A stretch of DNA of 64,000 bases from Sporolactobacillus vineae DSM 21990 = SL153 (GCF_000377985.1 NZ_KB899043.1:1-64000), one strand, 5' to 3'; counted from the stretch's first letter, positions 24,370-34,506 are shown. Notes: generated by a model not told the origin, from the letters alone. A program made the numbers and translations.

Positions 24370-25329
24370 CTACGATGCAAACGGCAACAGAAAGCTTATT
24401 GTTGTTCCGTGTCCCGGTACAGAACTCATGCAGAAACTTCCGCCATGCTCTGCGACAATCTTTTTACTGAGCGACAGACCGATACCGTTTCCACTTGATT
24501 TTGTCGTAAAAAAGGGTTGTCCCATTTTCTTCAGCACATGATTTTCGATACCGATGCCATTATCCTCAACGGCAAACCGATACCCGTCCGGTTCAATCGT
24601 CCCCCTGAAAAAGAGCTGCCCCGTTCGCCCGGACAGCGCCTCAACAGCATCCAGTGCGTTGCGCGTCAGATTCAGAATCACTTGCTTAATCATTGAAATA
24701 TCAACATTGCATGCGTTTTCAGAAAAGGCGACATCATAATCAAACGGTACTCTGCGCATCGTGCATTCAGATGCCATCAAGGCGATTAATTGTGAACTCA
24801 GCTTGTCCGGCAGTACAGGCTTCGTTTTAAGCTCATTCTTGCACGACTTCAGGAAGCTTTCGAGCAGCAGATGCATACGGTCGATTTCCGACATGATAAC
24901 ACCCTGGTATTTATAAAAGTCCTGGGTCAGTGATGACAGCTGGAAGAATCCTTTGATAACAGTCAGAGGGTTTCGCAATTCATGGACAAGTTCCGAGGCA
25001 AGGCGTGTCATTAATTGGGTCTGAAATCCGGCGAGAAAGAGGGTGCCGTTTTTACAGAAACCATTGTATAGTGTCCCGACACCGTTGCCGCTCAGCCGGT
25101 CATGAAGCAGCGCCGGGATGACTTCACTGCTCTCTGTTACGGATTTGAGGTAATCCATGGCTTCCTGCATAAACTGCTCGTCAAAGAAATCCAGAAATGA
25201 GTTGCCAAATCGATCGGCAAGGATTTGCCCGTTCTTATTACAACTCAGAATTTTTCCTTCAGAAGTCAGACTGAATCTGATCTCCATAGATAACTGATTT
25301 TCGAAGAGATTTCTTTCAGTAACAGACAA
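24370..25329 (-). CDS. soluble sensor histidine kinase, sporulation-kinase type
   Basis: 319 residues, no membrane segment. A short PAS-like N-terminus (about residues 15-105) leads to the dimerisation/phosphoacceptor helix ASELVHELRNPLTVIKGF with H116, then the HATPase domain: N-box QVILNLTRNALDAVE, G1 VEDNGIGIEN, F-box GQPFFTTKSSGNGIGLSLS, G2. The H-box is of the KinA/B/C/E class, which phosphorylates Spo0F in the Bacillus phosphorelay. No response regulator gene is adjacent, as expected for such orphan kinases. TTG at 25329 is the first possible start in frame but has no good ribosome binding site; ATG at 25287 (MEIRF) is an alternative. See findings for a possible frameshift. Confidence 0.85.
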   Translation of the reverse strand: MSVTERNLFENQLSMEIRFSLTSEGKILSCNKNGQILADRFGNSFLDFFDEQFMQEAMDYLKSVTESSEVIPALLHDRLSGNGVGTLYNGFCKNGTLFLAGFQTQLMTRLASELVHELRNPLTVIKGFFQLSSLTQDFYKYQGVIMSEIDRMHLLLESFLKSCKNELKTKPVLPDKLSSQLIALMASECTMRRVPFDYDVAFSENACNVDISMIKQVILNLTRNALDAVEALSGRTGQLFFRGTIEPDGYRFAVEDNGIGIENHVLKKMGQPFFTTKSSGNGIGLSLSKKIVAEHGGSFCMSSVPGHGTTISFLLPFAS

Positions 25330-25383
25330 AAAAGACTCATGGTAAATGATGACACGTCACCTCTCATCTTGCACATTTTTCAA

Positions 25384-25435
25384 TGACAGTTGTCAGCTTC
25401 TCCCCATTCTTTTTTTATCTTTTGTCAATGACAAA
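25384..25435. promoter_or_regulatory. two palindromes upstream of the histidine kinase gene
   Basis: TGACAGTTGTCA at 25384-25395 and TTTGTCA-A-TGACAAA at 25421-25435. The second contains TTTGTCAA, close to the Spo0A box TTTGTCRAA. They lie 55 and 92 bp upstream of the first possible start codon. The rest of 25330-25642 shows no convincing gene; a 60-codon leftward frame at 25393-25575 has no start signal. Confidence 0.4.
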
Positions 25436-25642
25436 CATTTCCTGATTGATACAACAATTATACTTGAAAAGTAACCATAGTTATAGAAAAAGCCCTTGAA
25501 TATATTCTGACTTGATCCGACATTTTTTGCCAAAGTCAGAACAGGAACAACTGCAGCAAAAATCCGTTCGGTCATTTTCAGGTTTTCGAATCATACACTG
25601 TGATGTAACCAGTCAGCAGCCGCAACAAAATGGAGTGATCAG

Positions 25643-25909
25643 GTGCATCCAGTGATTCAGGCAATGATTAATCAGAAAATGAATCAAGTGACCGGGAAGG
25701 AACTGTTCGAACAGGCGATGCGATTCAATATCCCCGTTTCACGGACTCAATCAGAAAGAATTGCAAACCGTGTCCGCGGAAAGAATATCGATCTTTTTCA
25801 TCCGGACGGCCAGACAAAACTGCGAGCCATCCTGATTGATGAACTTGGGCAGGATGCAGCAAGTGCGCTGGATCAGAAATTCAAAGAAATGCTGGCGAAA
25901 TATCAATAG
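25643..25909 (+). CDS. DUF2624 family protein (YqfT-like)
   Basis: 88 residues. The pattern VIQAMINQKMNQVTGKELFEQA, then IPVSRTQSERIANRVRGKNIDLF, matches the DUF2624/YqfT family found beside nfo in Bacillus. All-helical, no membrane segment, function unknown. GTG at 25643 follows GGAGTGA; GTG at 25652 is a second choice. Convergent with nfo across a terminator. Confidence 0.8.
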   Translation: MHPVIQAMINQKMNQVTGKELFEQAMRFNIPVSRTQSERIANRVRGKNIDLFHPDGQTKLRAILIDELGQDAASALDQKFKEMLAKYQ

Positions 25910-25925
25910 CCTGCCGGAATGGAGA

Positions 25926-25950
25926 CGGAAGGAAATTTCCGCCTTTTTTT
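25926..25950 (+). terminator. terminator after the DUF2624 gene
   Basis: Stem CGGAA/TTCCG with a short loop followed by CC and seven T. Confidence 0.7.
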
Positions 25951-25962
25951 GCGTATGCCCGG

Positions 25963-26856
25963 TCATTGTGCCAGAATGTCCTCGATCAAGTGTTCATTGA
26001 AATGCCTGTTTTTCAGCATATCGATCTCAAATTTGTAAGGCGGCAGCCGATGCTTTTTATCTTCACCTACATAAGGGGTTTCAAGGATTTTCGGCACGGA
26101 TTCGAGCTTCGGGTGATGAACGACGTAGTCAAGCGCCTTGAACCCGATCGTACCAAATCCGATATTGGCATGCCGGTCTTTGCGGGAACCGCGCGGGTTC
26201 TTGCTGTCGTTGACATGAACGACGCGAATCCGGTCGAGGCCGACCACCCGGTCGAATTCATGAAGCACGCCGTCGAAATCCCCCTCAATATCATAACCGG
26301 CATCATGAGTATGGCACGTATCAAAGCAGACCGACAGCCGGTCGTTCAGCCGTACCCCGTCAATAATTTCCGCCAGCTGTTCAAACCGGCAGCCGCATTC
26401 GCTGCCCTTTCCGGCCATGGTCTCCAGAGCGATCTGAGCGGTGTCTCCGGACTCGAGTACTTCATTCAGCCCTTCAATGATCTTCCGGATCCCCGCATCC
26501 GGTCCGGCGCCGACGTGCGATCCGGGATGCAGAACGATCTGCCGTGCACCAATTGCCTGCGCCCGGTCGATTTCCTTCCTCAGGAACGCAACACCCAGTG
26601 CAAAAATCTCCGGTCGCAGCGTATTCGCAATGTTTATAATATACGGTGCGTGCACTACCACCTCTTCAATATGATGGGTTTTCATGTACGCCCGTCCGGC
26701 TTCTATATTCAGTTTTTCCACTGGTTTGCGGACCGTGTTTTGGGGCGCTCCGGTGTAAATCATCATCACATTTTCACCGAATGAAGCTGCCTGTTCCGCA
26801 GCCCCAAGCAGCATTTTGGTTCCCGACATAGAAACATGAGATCCGATCTTCAACAC
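25963..26856 (-). CDS. nfo: endonuclease IV (apurinic/apyrimidinic endonuclease)
   Basis: Base-excision repair enzyme cutting 5' of abasic sites, three-zinc TIM barrel, 297 residues. Zinc-binding blocks are in order: [77 protein letters not shown] (seen as [12 protein letters not shown] and KDRHANIG) and ILETPY. GTG at 26854-26856 was chosen because GTGGTGA lies 5 nt upstream; an in-frame GTG four codons earlier sits inside that site. Equivalent to yqfS in the B. subtilis order. Confidence 0.96.
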   Translation of the reverse strand: MLKIGSHVSMSGTKMLLGAAEQAASFGENVMMIYTGAPQNTVRKPVEKLNIEAGRAYMKTHHIEEVVVHAPYIINIANTLRPEIFALGVAFLRKEIDRAQAIGARQIVLHPGSHVGAGPDAGIRKIIEGLNEVLESGDTAQIALETMAGKGSECGCRFEQLAEIIDGVRLNDRLSVCFDTCHTHDAGYDIEGDFDGVLHEFDRVVGLDRIRVVHVNDSKNPRGSRKDRHANIGFGTIGFKALDYVVHHPKLESVPKILETPYVGEDKKHRLPPYKFEIDMLKNRHFNEHLIEDILAQ

Positions 26857-26986
26857 GTGACTCACCACTTTCTTTGCTTATTTTTAAAGCATATCCGAGA
26901 CAGGCAGAGATTACAACAGGATTCACTCGATGCCGGTTCGATTCATACACTGAAGAAGCAGCCCCGATCGGAAAGGAGGCCCTGTC

Positions 26987-27586
26987 ATGCCACCATCAGC
27001 TCAGCGGAATCCCTTTGAATTCATGCCCCGTGAGCCGGATTTTTTTTCACCTTTTCCGCCGGCGCGTCAGCATGATTTTCCTCCGCTGTTTCCTGTAAGA
27101 GGTCCGGAACCCGCACCGCCTGCAACTCCAGCGTCATCCGGCGCGTTCAGCGACCTGATCGGCATGTTTCTGTCACCCGGCGGCCGCGGCGGGACCGGGG
27201 GCGCGAACCTGTTCGGCATGCTGACAAATGTGCAGAAGGCGATCCAGACGGCACAGACCGTTCTGCCGATGATTCAGCAATTCGGTCCGCTGATCCGGAA
27301 CGCACCGGCGATCCTCAGCGTGCTGAAGAGCATGCCTGACACGGGCAGCAGTTCGGACGCGGGAACTCCTCCGGCACAGGAGGAGAATGAGCCGGAAGAA
27401 GCCGCAGAGGCGCAGAAAACGGTAAACGCGGATGGAAATAAGGTGCCAAAGAAAGAAGAAAAAAAGGACGCACCCCGAAAACCTGACCATACCGGCGCAA
27501 AGCGCCACAACAAGGTGAAAAGTAACAATCTGAGGAACAGCGATGAATGGATCTCCAGACCCTCGCGGCCAAAATTATATATTTGA
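26987..27586 (+). CDS. yqfQ: YqfQ/VrrA-family protein
   Basis: 199 residues of low complexity. A Pro/Phe-rich N-terminus (residues 1-50), a Gly-rich stretch and a short conserved helical core MLTNVQKAIQTAQTVLPMIQQFGPL (shown here in two parts: MLTNVQKAIQTAQT and VLPMIQQFGPL) near residues 85-110, then an acidic and a Lys-rich tail. This layout is that of YqfQ-like proteins, encoded next to ispH in Bacillus; function unknown, possibly sporulation-related. GAAAGGAGG precedes the ATG. It is probably co-transcribed with ispH, 131 bp downstream. Confidence 0.8.
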   Translation: MPPSAQRNPFEFMPREPDFFSPFPPARQHDFPPLFPVRGPEPAPPATPASSGAFSDLIGMFLSPGGRGGTGGANLFGMLTNVQKAIQTAQTVLPMIQQFGPLIRNAPAILSVLKSMPDTGSSSDAGTPPAQEENEPEEAAEAQKTVNADGNKVPKKEEKKDAPRKPDHTGAKRHNKVKSNNLRNSDEWISRPSRPKLYI

Positions 27587-27717
27587 TCCTGCCATCCGGC
27601 TGCAGCCGGCAGAATGATTGTTTTCCTGCTTTCGGTTCTTTATAATTGAATGGGTTCCCGCATCACAGACGGCGCGGCGCGCCGGATAAAAAGATGCGGA
27701 AAAGGAGTGACTCTGAC

Positions 27718-28668
27718 TTGCAGGTAGTTAAAGTGTCGCCAAGAGGCTATTGTTACGGGGTTGTCGGTGCTCTTGTCATTGCACGTAAAGCAGCAAGGGA
27801 CAAGAACCTGCCAAGACCGGTTTATATACTCGGCATGATTGTGCATAATCAGCACGTGACGGATGCCCTGACAAAAGAAGGAATCATCACACTCGACAGC
27901 CGCGGAAGAAGCAGAATAAGCCTGCTGCATGAAATCGATCACGGCACGGTGATTTTCACCGCACACGGAGTCTCACCGAAAGTTCGTGAACTTGCAGAGG
28001 AAAAGGGGCTGCACGTGATCGACGCCACCTGTCCTGATGTCACCCGGACACACAAGCTGATTCAGGAGAAAGCTGCCGACGGCTATCAGATTGTCTATAT
28101 CGGTAAAAAAGGCCATCCGGAACCGGAAGGCGCTGTCGGTGTCGCTCCGGAACGTGTTCATCTGGTGGAGACGACCGACGATGTCGATCAGCTGAGCCTG
28201 TCGGCCGATAAAATCATCATTACCAATCAGACGACGATGAGTCAATGGGATGTCGCCGATCTGATGGATTACATTAAAAAACGGTTCCCGCAGGCTGAGT
28301 CGCACAGCGAGATCTGTCAGGCGACCCAGACCCGTCAGGAAGCCGTCGCTTCTCAGGCACAGGATGCAGATCTTCTTTTGGTTGTCGGTGATCCGCGCAG
28401 CAATAATTCCAACAGACTGGCGCAGGTTTCGAAAGAGATTGCACACACACCGTCGCACCGGATCGCAGACCTTTCTGAATTAAAGCTGGACTGGCTTGAA
28501 GGGGTACATAAAGTTGCTGTTACTGCCGGAGCATCGACACCGACTCAGCTAACCAAAGAAGTCATTCTCTTCCTTGACCAGTATGATCCTGAGAACCCGG
28601 ATACCTGGTCCACCGTCAGTCAGGCAACCCGTACGAATAATATCCTTCCAAAAGTGAAACTGAAATAG
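27718..28668 (+). CDS. ispH: 4-hydroxy-3-methylbut-2-enyl diphosphate reductase
   Basis: Last MEP-pathway enzyme, giving IPP and DMAPP from HMBPP with a [4Fe-4S] cluster. 316 residues from TTG at 27718, which follows AAAGGAGTGA; the upstream ATG at 27694 and the frame to 27646 lack this site. Cluster Cys are in RGYCYGV (C12), DATCPDV and EICQATQ. The HGVSP and TNQTTMS motifs are present. Followed by a terminator. Confidence 0.96.
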   Translation: MQVVKVSPRGYCYGVVGALVIARKAARDKNLPRPVYILGMIVHNQHVTDALTKEGIITLDSRGRSRISLLHEIDHGTVIFTAHGVSPKVRELAEEKGLHVIDATCPDVTRTHKLIQEKAADGYQIVYIGKKGHPEPEGAVGVAPERVHLVETTDDVDQLSLSADKIIITNQTTMSQWDVADLMDYIKKRFPQAESHSEICQATQTRQEAVASQAQDADLLLVVGDPRSNNSNRLAQVSKEIAHTPSHRIADLSELKLDWLEGVHKVAVTAGASTPTQLTKEVILFLDQYDPENPDTWSTVSQATRTNNILPKVKLK

Positions 28669-28683
28669 TCAAAATTTATTTTT

Positions 28684-28719
28684 GAAGCAGCTCCGTATTT
28701 GGAAGCCGCTTCTTTTTTT
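28684..28719 (+). terminator. terminator after ispH
   Basis: Stem GAAGCAGCTCC/GGAAGCCGCTTC with one bulge, followed by nine T residues. Confidence 0.85.
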
Positions 28720-28756
28720 GGCTGAGTGACAAAGGCCAGCACTATTTTTAGCAGAG

Positions 28757-29878
28757 TTAGATGAAATGGAACGGATTGGTCACGGATTCCGATACAATGA
28801 CTTCTGTATCACTGGCCGCTTGATCAACTACATTCTGAAGATAATGCTGCACGCCCTGCTTCATCACCGATTCGATGTAATGGCCGGCGTCAATGACTTT
28901 AAGTCCGCTCAGAAGTGCATCGTGAGCCGTGTGATAATAAATATCTCCACTGATCAGTACATCCGCACCGCGCTCCCCGGCATATGGAATGAGACTGTTT
29001 CCATCGCCTCCGGAAACAGCGATCGTCTGAACGGGTTCATCCAGATCGCCGACCGCACGGAGCCCTTCCAGATGAAGCAGTTCCTTAACGCGTTCACAAA
29101 AGTCTCCGAACCGGATCGGCCGGGACAATTTTCCAATCCGGCCAAGCCCGTACTGCTTTCCCTCATTCTTCATCGGGAAAACGTCATAGGCCGCTTCTTC
29201 GTAGGGATGAGCAGCCAGCATTTCCCGCAGGACGCGGTCCAGCAGATGTTCCGGAACAATCGTTTCCAGACGACCCTCTTTAACCTTTTCAAGCGTCCCC
29301 GGCGTGCCGATAAAAGGATGTGTGTCTTCTCCGGGGAGGAACGTCCCTGTCCCCATCGCTGTAAAGGTGCAATGGCTGTAACGTCCGATCGCACCGGCAC
29401 CTGCCTGACCGATGGCCCGGCGAACCGCTGCAAGATGATCCTCAGGCACATAGACCACCAGTTTATACAGAGGCTCCATATATGTCGGCTTCAGAATCTC
29501 AGTCGGGCCAAGCTTCAGACTTCCGGCCAGAAGATCATTCACACCGCCATCCGCGATATCAAGATTTGTATGTGCGGCGTAGACGGCTATATTATTTTTG
29601 ACACATTTGGTGATGATTTTCCCCTGACCCTGATCCGACAGGACTTTTTTCAGCGGATGAAAAATAACAGGATGATGGGCGACGATCAGATCCACCTGTT
29701 TCTCCTCAGCTTCATCGGCTACATTCTCAAGGACGTCGAGCGTCACCATGACCCTCTTCACTTTTTTGTCGAGTGTCCCGATCAATAAACCGATTCTGTC
29801 TCCGTCAAATGCCAGTTTTTTCGGAACCCATTCCTCAAACCGGTCAATCAGTGTACGTCCGTTCATCCAGTTTGCCAT
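28757..29878 (-). CDS. yqfO: Nif3-like dinuclear metal center protein (YqfO/GTP cyclohydrolase I type 2 family)
   Basis: 373 residues, the long form with an inserted PII/CutA-like domain between two Nif3 halves, as in B. subtilis YqfO. Metal-binding His lie in DLIVAHHPVIFHPL and AAHTNLDIADGG in the first half, and ISGDIYYHTAHDAL and DAGHYIES in the second. The inserted segment begins near YKLVVYVPEDHLAAVR. Biochemical role remains debated. It starts with ATG at 29876-29878, 38 bp after the trmK stop on the same strand. Confidence 0.93.
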   Translation of the reverse strand: MANWMNGRTLIDRFEEWVPKKLAFDGDRIGLLIGTLDKKVKRVMVTLDVLENVADEAEEKQVDLIVAHHPVIFHPLKKVLSDQGQGKIITKCVKNNIAVYAAHTNLDIADGGVNDLLAGSLKLGPTEILKPTYMEPLYKLVVYVPEDHLAAVRRAIGQAGAGAIGRYSHCTFTAMGTGTFLPGEDTHPFIGTPGTLEKVKEGRLETIVPEHLLDRVLREMLAAHPYEEAAYDVFPMKNEGKQYGLGRIGKLSRPIRFGDFCERVKELLHLEGLRAVGDLDEPVQTIAVSGGDGNSLIPYAGERGADVLISGDIYYHTAHDALLSGLKVIDAGHYIESVMKQGVQHYLQNVVDQAASDTEVIVSESVTNPFHFI

Positions 29879-29916
29879 TTTTCTGCCTTCTCTTTTTTTA
29901 GTATTTTACCTGCAGC

Positions 29917-30630
29917 TTACGGTTTACCCGCGCCGAGTACGGTGTGAATCAGATGCAGTGTATTGATGCATTCAGTCTTTTTTAATAAAATTTCTTCTGT
30001 CGGCACGGTGTGTTCCAGTGCATTCAGGACTTCCTGCAGTTTTTTCTGCCTGTCCGCCCATTTTCTCTGAAATGCACCGGGCCTGTTGTGAATCAGTATC
30101 GGCCCCATTAATCGGTCGGCTGCACTTAACGGCGGCAGGCTGTTCCCGCTGAACCGGGCACAGATCACCTCATAAAAATGAGGGGACTCCTCGGCAACCG
30201 TTTCCGCAACAATCTGCCAGCCATGAAGATTCAGCCAGTCTCTGACCAGCGGCTCCCGGATGTTCGGCTGAAGGACCAGTGTGGTGTCCGCACTCAGTTT
30301 CGCAGATCCGCGTTCAAGAATCTCGGTGATCAGTTCACCGCCCATGCCGGCGATCACGATGCAGTTTACTTCTCCCCGCCGGATGACATCAAGACCGTCA
30401 CCGAGCCGGACAGACACCTTGCCGGCCATTCCAAGTTCAGTGACATTGTTGATGGACTGCTGAAAAGGGCCTCTCCGCACTTCACCGGCAATCGCTTCCC
30501 GGGCAATATGTTCCTGCAGCGCCCGGCAGCAAAGATGCGCGTGATCGGCACCGATATCGGCAATCCTCGCGCCGACAGGGATGAATTGCAGCACGGCCAT
30601 CAGCCTCGGGGATAAATGTATTCTCTTCAT
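29917..30630 (-). CDS. trmK: tRNA (adenine(22)-N(1))-methyltransferase
   Basis: Methylates A22 of certain tRNAs with SAM. 237 residues. N-terminal Rossmann domain with ARIADIGADHAHL (motif I), AGEVRRGPFQ, DGLDVI and VIAGMGGELI; the C-terminus forms the coiled-coil part (WADRQKKLQEVLNAL). ATG at 30628-30630 follows AAGGA by 8 nt; GTG two codons earlier is possible. In B. subtilis cccA separates it from sigA; no such gene is present here. Confidence 0.93.
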   Translation of the reverse strand: MKRIHLSPRLMAVLQFIPVGARIADIGADHAHLCCRALQEHIAREAIAGEVRRGPFQQSINNVTELGMAGKVSVRLGDGLDVIRRGEVNCIVIAGMGGELITEILERGSAKLSADTTLVLQPNIREPLVRDWLNLHGWQIVAETVAEESPHFYEVICARFSGNSLPPLSAADRLMGPILIHNRPGAFQRKWADRQKKLQEVLNALEHTVPTEEILLKKTECINTLHLIHTVLGAGKP

Positions 30631-30802
30631 GTTCACAATCCTTGTCCGTTTTTCTTTTTTGTTTCATCAATGATCCTGACGAACAGCCGGAGTTCATTTC
30701 CGCCTGAGCGCATTGCCGGAACGAGAGGTTTGCTCTGACCTCCCAAATACGATAAAATAGTTGTTGTAAGCGGTTTATCCGATGCCCCGGTCCCGCACCC
30801 GG

Positions 30803-30835
30803 ATAAAAAGAAACCCGCTCCGGTTCAGGAGCGGG
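30803..30835 (-). terminator. terminator after sigA
   Basis: Leftward perfect 8-bp stem CCCGCTCC/GGAGCGGG with a 6-nt loop, followed by TTTCTTTTT. Confidence 0.9.
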
Positions 30836-30854
30836 CATGCTGTACAGTCGTTGG

Positions 30855-31964
30855 TTAATCCAGAAAATCTTTGAGCTGTTTGCTGCGGCTCGGATGACGG
30901 AGCTTCCGGAGTGCCTTAGCTTCAATTTGCCGGATACGCTCCCGTGTGACGCCGAACACCTTGCCGACTTCTTCAAGCGTCCGGGTCCGGCCGTCATCGA
31001 GGCCGAAGCGCAGACGAAGAACGTTCTCTTCCCGGTCGGTTAACGTATCGAGTACGTCTTCAAGCTGCTCTTTCAGCAGCTCATACGCTGCCGCATCCGA
31101 AGGCGCCTTGGCATCCTGATCTTCGATGAAATCACCGAGATGAGAATCGTCCTCTTCACCGATCGGTGTTTCCAGGGAGACCGGCTCCTGAGCAATTTTC
31201 AGGATTTCGCGAACCTTTTCCGGTGAAAGATCCATTTTCTTGCCGATTTCTTCCGGCGTCGGTTCTCTGCCCAGATCCTGCAATTCCTGGCGCTGGACAC
31301 GGATCAATTTGTTAATCGTCTCCACCATATGAACCGGAATACGGATCGTTCTGGCCTGGTCGGCAATCGCACGTGTAATCGCCTGTCTGATCCACCATGT
31401 CGCATAAGTACTGAATTTGAAGCCCTTTGTATAGTCAAACTTCTCGACAGCTTTGATCAGACCCATATTGCCTTCCTGAATCAGGTCAAGAAACAGCATA
31501 CCGCGCCCGACGTATCGCTTGGCAATGCTGACGACAAGGCGCAGGTTCGCCTCTGCCAGTCTTCTTTTTGCTTCTTCATCGCCCGCTTTGATGCGTTTTG
31601 CAAGTGCAATTTCCTCATCTGCAGACAGAAGATCGACCCGCCCGATTTCCTTCAGATACATTCTGACCGGATCATTGATTTTTACACCCGGCGGAACGCT
31701 CAGATCGTTCAGATTAAATTCTTCTTCTTTATCATGTTTCCTCGAAGTATCCGAATCATCAGATTCGTCTGAGACATCGATGCCTTGATCGGCAAGTGAC
31801 TCATAAAACTCATCCATCTGATCCGAATCCTGATCAAATGGCGCAAGACGGCTTGAAATTTCCTGATAGGTCAGAGACCCGCGCTTCTTTCCTAATTCAA
31901 GCAGGCGTTCCTTCTCCTGTTCTACGGTCAGTTCCGGCTCCGTCTTGCTCGCTTTGCCAGCCAT
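30855..31964 (-). CDS. sigA: RNA polymerase primary sigma factor SigA
   Basis: Housekeeping sigma-70, 369 residues. Region 1.1 is short. Region 1.2 [21 protein letters not shown], region 2 with [15 protein letters not shown] (-10 recognition), region 3 and region 4 with [19 protein letters not shown] and [19 protein letters not shown] (-35 recognition helix-turn-helix) are complete; long blocks are abbreviated. Third gene of the yqxD-dnaG-sigA operon, with a strong terminator downstream. ATG is preceded by GGAGGGGG. Confidence 0.98.
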   Translation of the reverse strand: MAGKASKTEPELTVEQEKERLLELGKKRGSLTYQEISSRLAPFDQDSDQMDEFYESLADQGIDVSDESDDSDTSRKHDKEEEFNLNDLSVPPGVKINDPVRMYLKEIGRVDLLSADEEIALAKRIKAGDEEAKRRLAEANLRLVVSIAKRYVGRGMLFLDLIQEGNMGLIKAVEKFDYTKGFKFSTYATWWIRQAITRAIADQARTIRIPVHMVETINKLIRVQRQELQDLGREPTPEEIGKKMDLSPEKVREILKIAQEPVSLETPIGEEDDSHLGDFIEDQDAKAPSDAAAYELLKEQLEDVLDTLTDREENVLRLRFGLDDGRTRTLEEVGKVFGVTRERIRQIEAKALRKLRHPSRSKQLKDFLD

Positions 31965-31985
31965 TTGACCCCCTCCTTCCAGTTA

Positions 31986-33800
31986 CTATTGTTGCCTGTA
32001 GCTCTGCGCATTCAGCTGCTTCTTTCTATTTATGGTCTCGGACAACAGCTGAGCGGCTTTTGTCACATCGCCCTGCTGTTCGGCCTTTTTTCTGGCGGCC
32101 TCAAGATCCGATAGTACCGCAGCATCCGCATGCCCCAGGATTTGATTGATACAGTCCTCAATTTCTTTTTCACCCGGCTGTCTGCTCATGGGTATCAAGG
32201 ATAATTCCGCTGCTTTCTTTTGCAGACCGGGATCCTCGATTTGCTGAATAAACAGGCCCTCGTCAGGAGGATTGCCCTCCTCATAGAAACCATACAGACC
32301 GGCGGCAAGTGCCTGGTAGACACCATCTGTAAAAGCCCCGCCGACCGTTTCCCGGACCCGGTCCGTGATCTCCCTGCTTCTCATCATTCGTGCGAGCAGT
32401 GTTCGCTCAGCCTTCTCATATGCAGGAGCCAGTCGGTCACGGGTTGCGTCAATCGGCGGCAGCGACTGCTTCTTCACCTGATCACGACGCCGCATGGCTT
32501 TATACATCTGAAGTTCCTGCCGCTTCAGCGCATCGAGTGAAATTGAAAATTCTTCGGAAAGCAATCTGAGGTAATGATCGCGTTCGACTGCTCTGGGCAA
32601 GGCGGCAATTTCCCTTAGTACGTCTTCGATATAAAGCAGCCGATCTCCTTCATCACTCAGATTTCTTTTCCGACGGAGGTAATCCATCTTGAACGCCATC
32701 AATGTCTGGCTTTCCCCTATTACATCACGTCTAAACTGTTCGCCGCCATATTGGCGAATGTAGTCATCGGGGTCCATTCCTTCCGGCATTTTTGCGATTT
32801 TAACAATTTTTCCGTTACCCTGCAGCATTGATGCCGCACGGAAGCTGGCTTCAATGCCCGCATCATCGGAATCGTAACAGATGATCACCGTGTCGGCCAT
32901 CCGGAGCAGCGCCGACGCTTGCTTATCGGTCAGAGATGTGCCCATCGACGCAACGCTGTTGGTCAGTCCCGACTGATGGGCACGGATGACATCAACGTAG
33001 CCTTCAAGCAGCACAACCTGATTCAATTTTCTGATTGACTGCCGGGCCAGATGGTAGCCGTAAAGGATACTTCCCTTATGGAAAATAGTCGATTCCGGCG
33101 AGTTCAGATACTTTGGTTTCTGACCATCAACCGTTCTGCCTCCGAAAGCGACCGTCTGTCCTCTCATATTAAATATTGGAAAGATGATCCGGTTTCGAAA
33201 GCGATCGAAGTACTGATGGTCAAAACCGCGTTTCGCCACCATACCGGCCTTCTCCATCTGCTCCAGATCTAAATGACGTTTCTGCAGCAGGCGGGTCGCT
33301 GCGTTCCAGCTATTTACTGCATACCCTATTCTGAACTGTTTAATCATCTCAGTGTCGAAATGCCGTTCCTGAAGATAGGCCATTCCCGGTTTCCCGAATT
33401 TTGCGGAACTCAATAAATAATGATAAAATTTAGTCAGCAGTTCCATGCCGCCCATCAGCTGCTTTCGGTTCTCCTCCCGGCCAGAGCCGTTCTTAGCAGC
33501 GGCCAGCGGTGTGCCGATATCAATACCCGCTTTATCGGCAAGAAATTGAACGGCTTCCGGGAAAGACATGCCTTCGATTTCCATAATAAATGTAAAAATA
33601 TTTCCTCCGGCGCCACAGCCGAAGCAATGATAGAGCTGTTTATCCGGCGACACGGAAAAAGACGGCGTGTGTTCACTGTGGAAGGGACATAGTCCGGTAT
33701 AGCTTCTTCCCTGCTTTTTCAGCTGGACATATTCCCCGATCACTTCAATGATATCCAGTGATTTCCTGATTTCTTCGATTTTCTTCTGCTGCAGTTGCAA
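31986..33800 (-). CDS. dnaG: DNA primase
   Basis: Synthesises RNA primers at the replication fork. 604 residues. N-terminal zinc domain with C38, H41, C59 and C62 (LCPFHSEHTPSFSV, YHCFGCGAGG); RNA-polymerase domain with TOPRIM motif VVLLEGYVDVIRAHQ and TVIICYDSDDAG; C-terminal helicase-binding domain from about residue 450. It lies 25 bp after yqxD and 21 bp before sigA, the conserved macromolecular-synthesis operon of Bacilli lacking rpsU, which here is 12 kb away. Confidence 0.97.
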   Translation of the reverse strand: MQLQQKKIEEIRKSLDIIEVIGEYVQLKKQGRSYTGLCPFHSEHTPSFSVSPDKQLYHCFGCGAGGNIFTFIMEIEGMSFPEAVQFLADKAGIDIGTPLAAAKNGSGREENRKQLMGGMELLTKFYHYLLSSAKFGKPGMAYLQERHFDTEMIKQFRIGYAVNSWNAATRLLQKRHLDLEQMEKAGMVAKRGFDHQYFDRFRNRIIFPIFNMRGQTVAFGGRTVDGQKPKYLNSPESTIFHKGSILYGYHLARQSIRKLNQVVLLEGYVDVIRAHQSGLTNSVASMGTSLTDKQASALLRMADTVIICYDSDDAGIEASFRAASMLQGNGKIVKIAKMPEGMDPDDYIRQYGGEQFRRDVIGESQTLMAFKMDYLRRKRNLSDEGDRLLYIEDVLREIAALPRAVERDHYLRLLSEEFSISLDALKRQELQMYKAMRRRDQVKKQSLPPIDATRDRLAPAYEKAERTLLARMMRSREITDRVRETVGGAFTDGVYQALAAGLYGFYEEGNPPDEGLFIQQIEDPGLQKKAAELSLIPMSRQPGEKEIEDCINQILGHADAAVLSDLEAARKKAEQQGDVTKAAQLLSETINRKKQLNAQSYRQQ

Positions 33801-33825
33801 TCAGCATGCACCACCAACATGATAC

Positions 33826-34290
33826 TTAATTTATATCCTGTTTCACAAGATGGCATAACAGTTTTGTCAGTGCGCTGGAAAAATTCCGGTGATGCTCCCT
33901 GGTGAAGGCTGCCGGGCCGCGGACTCTCTTTCCGGAACGGAGCCGTTTGTAGGCCAGATATCTGCGCTGCAGAAGAGCACCTATACGCGTTTCGCTGATT
34001 AACGTGCCTCTGACCGACAGGACGTATACGCCGCGAACCGTCAGCAGTCCGGCGAGTCCCAGATCCTGCGTGACACAAACATCACCAGAACGGACATGGT
34101 TAACAATATATAGATCGGCTTCCTCCTTTCGCTGGTCGACAAACACCCATTTTGATCGGTCGTCACGGTGAAAAGCCGCATACGAAGCAACGTACACCGT
34201 ATCTGCCCGAAATTCTGCAGCGATCGTCCTGATCTCTTCATTAACAGGGCAAGCATCGGCATCGACAAATATCGTGATTTTTCTGTTCAC
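33826..34290 (-). CDS. yqxD: YaiI/YqxD family protein (DUF188)
   Basis: 154 residues, PIN-like fold. Conserved acidic sites are in IFVDADACPVNEE near the N-terminus and VVTQDLGLA-like VCVTQDLGLAGLL mid-protein. Possible nuclease, activity not established. ATG at 34288-34290. First visible gene of the dnaG operon; yqfL, which separates ccpN and yqxD in B. subtilis, is missing. Confidence 0.9.
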   Translation of the reverse strand: MNRKITIFVDADACPVNEEIRTIAAEFRADTVYVASYAAFHRDDRSKWVFVDQRKEEADLYIVNHVRSGDVCVTQDLGLAGLLTVRGVYVLSVRGTLISETRIGALLQRRYLAYKRLRSGKRVRGPAAFTREHHRNFSSALTKLLCHLVKQDIN

Positions 34291-34506
34291 TATATTCTTT
34301 CTCGCAACAGGTATAAAAATCCTGCATGCCCCTGTATATTTTTTATTTTTAAAAGAGTATTAAAAAAGATAATTCCACAGGCTTCACAAAAGTCTATTAT
34401 AACCTAATCCCATGAAACCATGCAATCAATAGATTTTGACTAAGGAAAAGGTGATGATGCGCGCAATATTCGGCAAAGCTCAGACTCATTCGACAGTATA
34501 TGAAGA

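Noticed and set aside
25966-26784. 272-codon rightward reading frame opposite nfo
   Set aside because: Antisense to a clear endonuclease IV gene, no family resemblance.
28766-29788. 340-codon rightward reading frame opposite yqfO
   Set aside because: Shadow of the conserved yqfO gene; composition and lack of start signals argue against coding.
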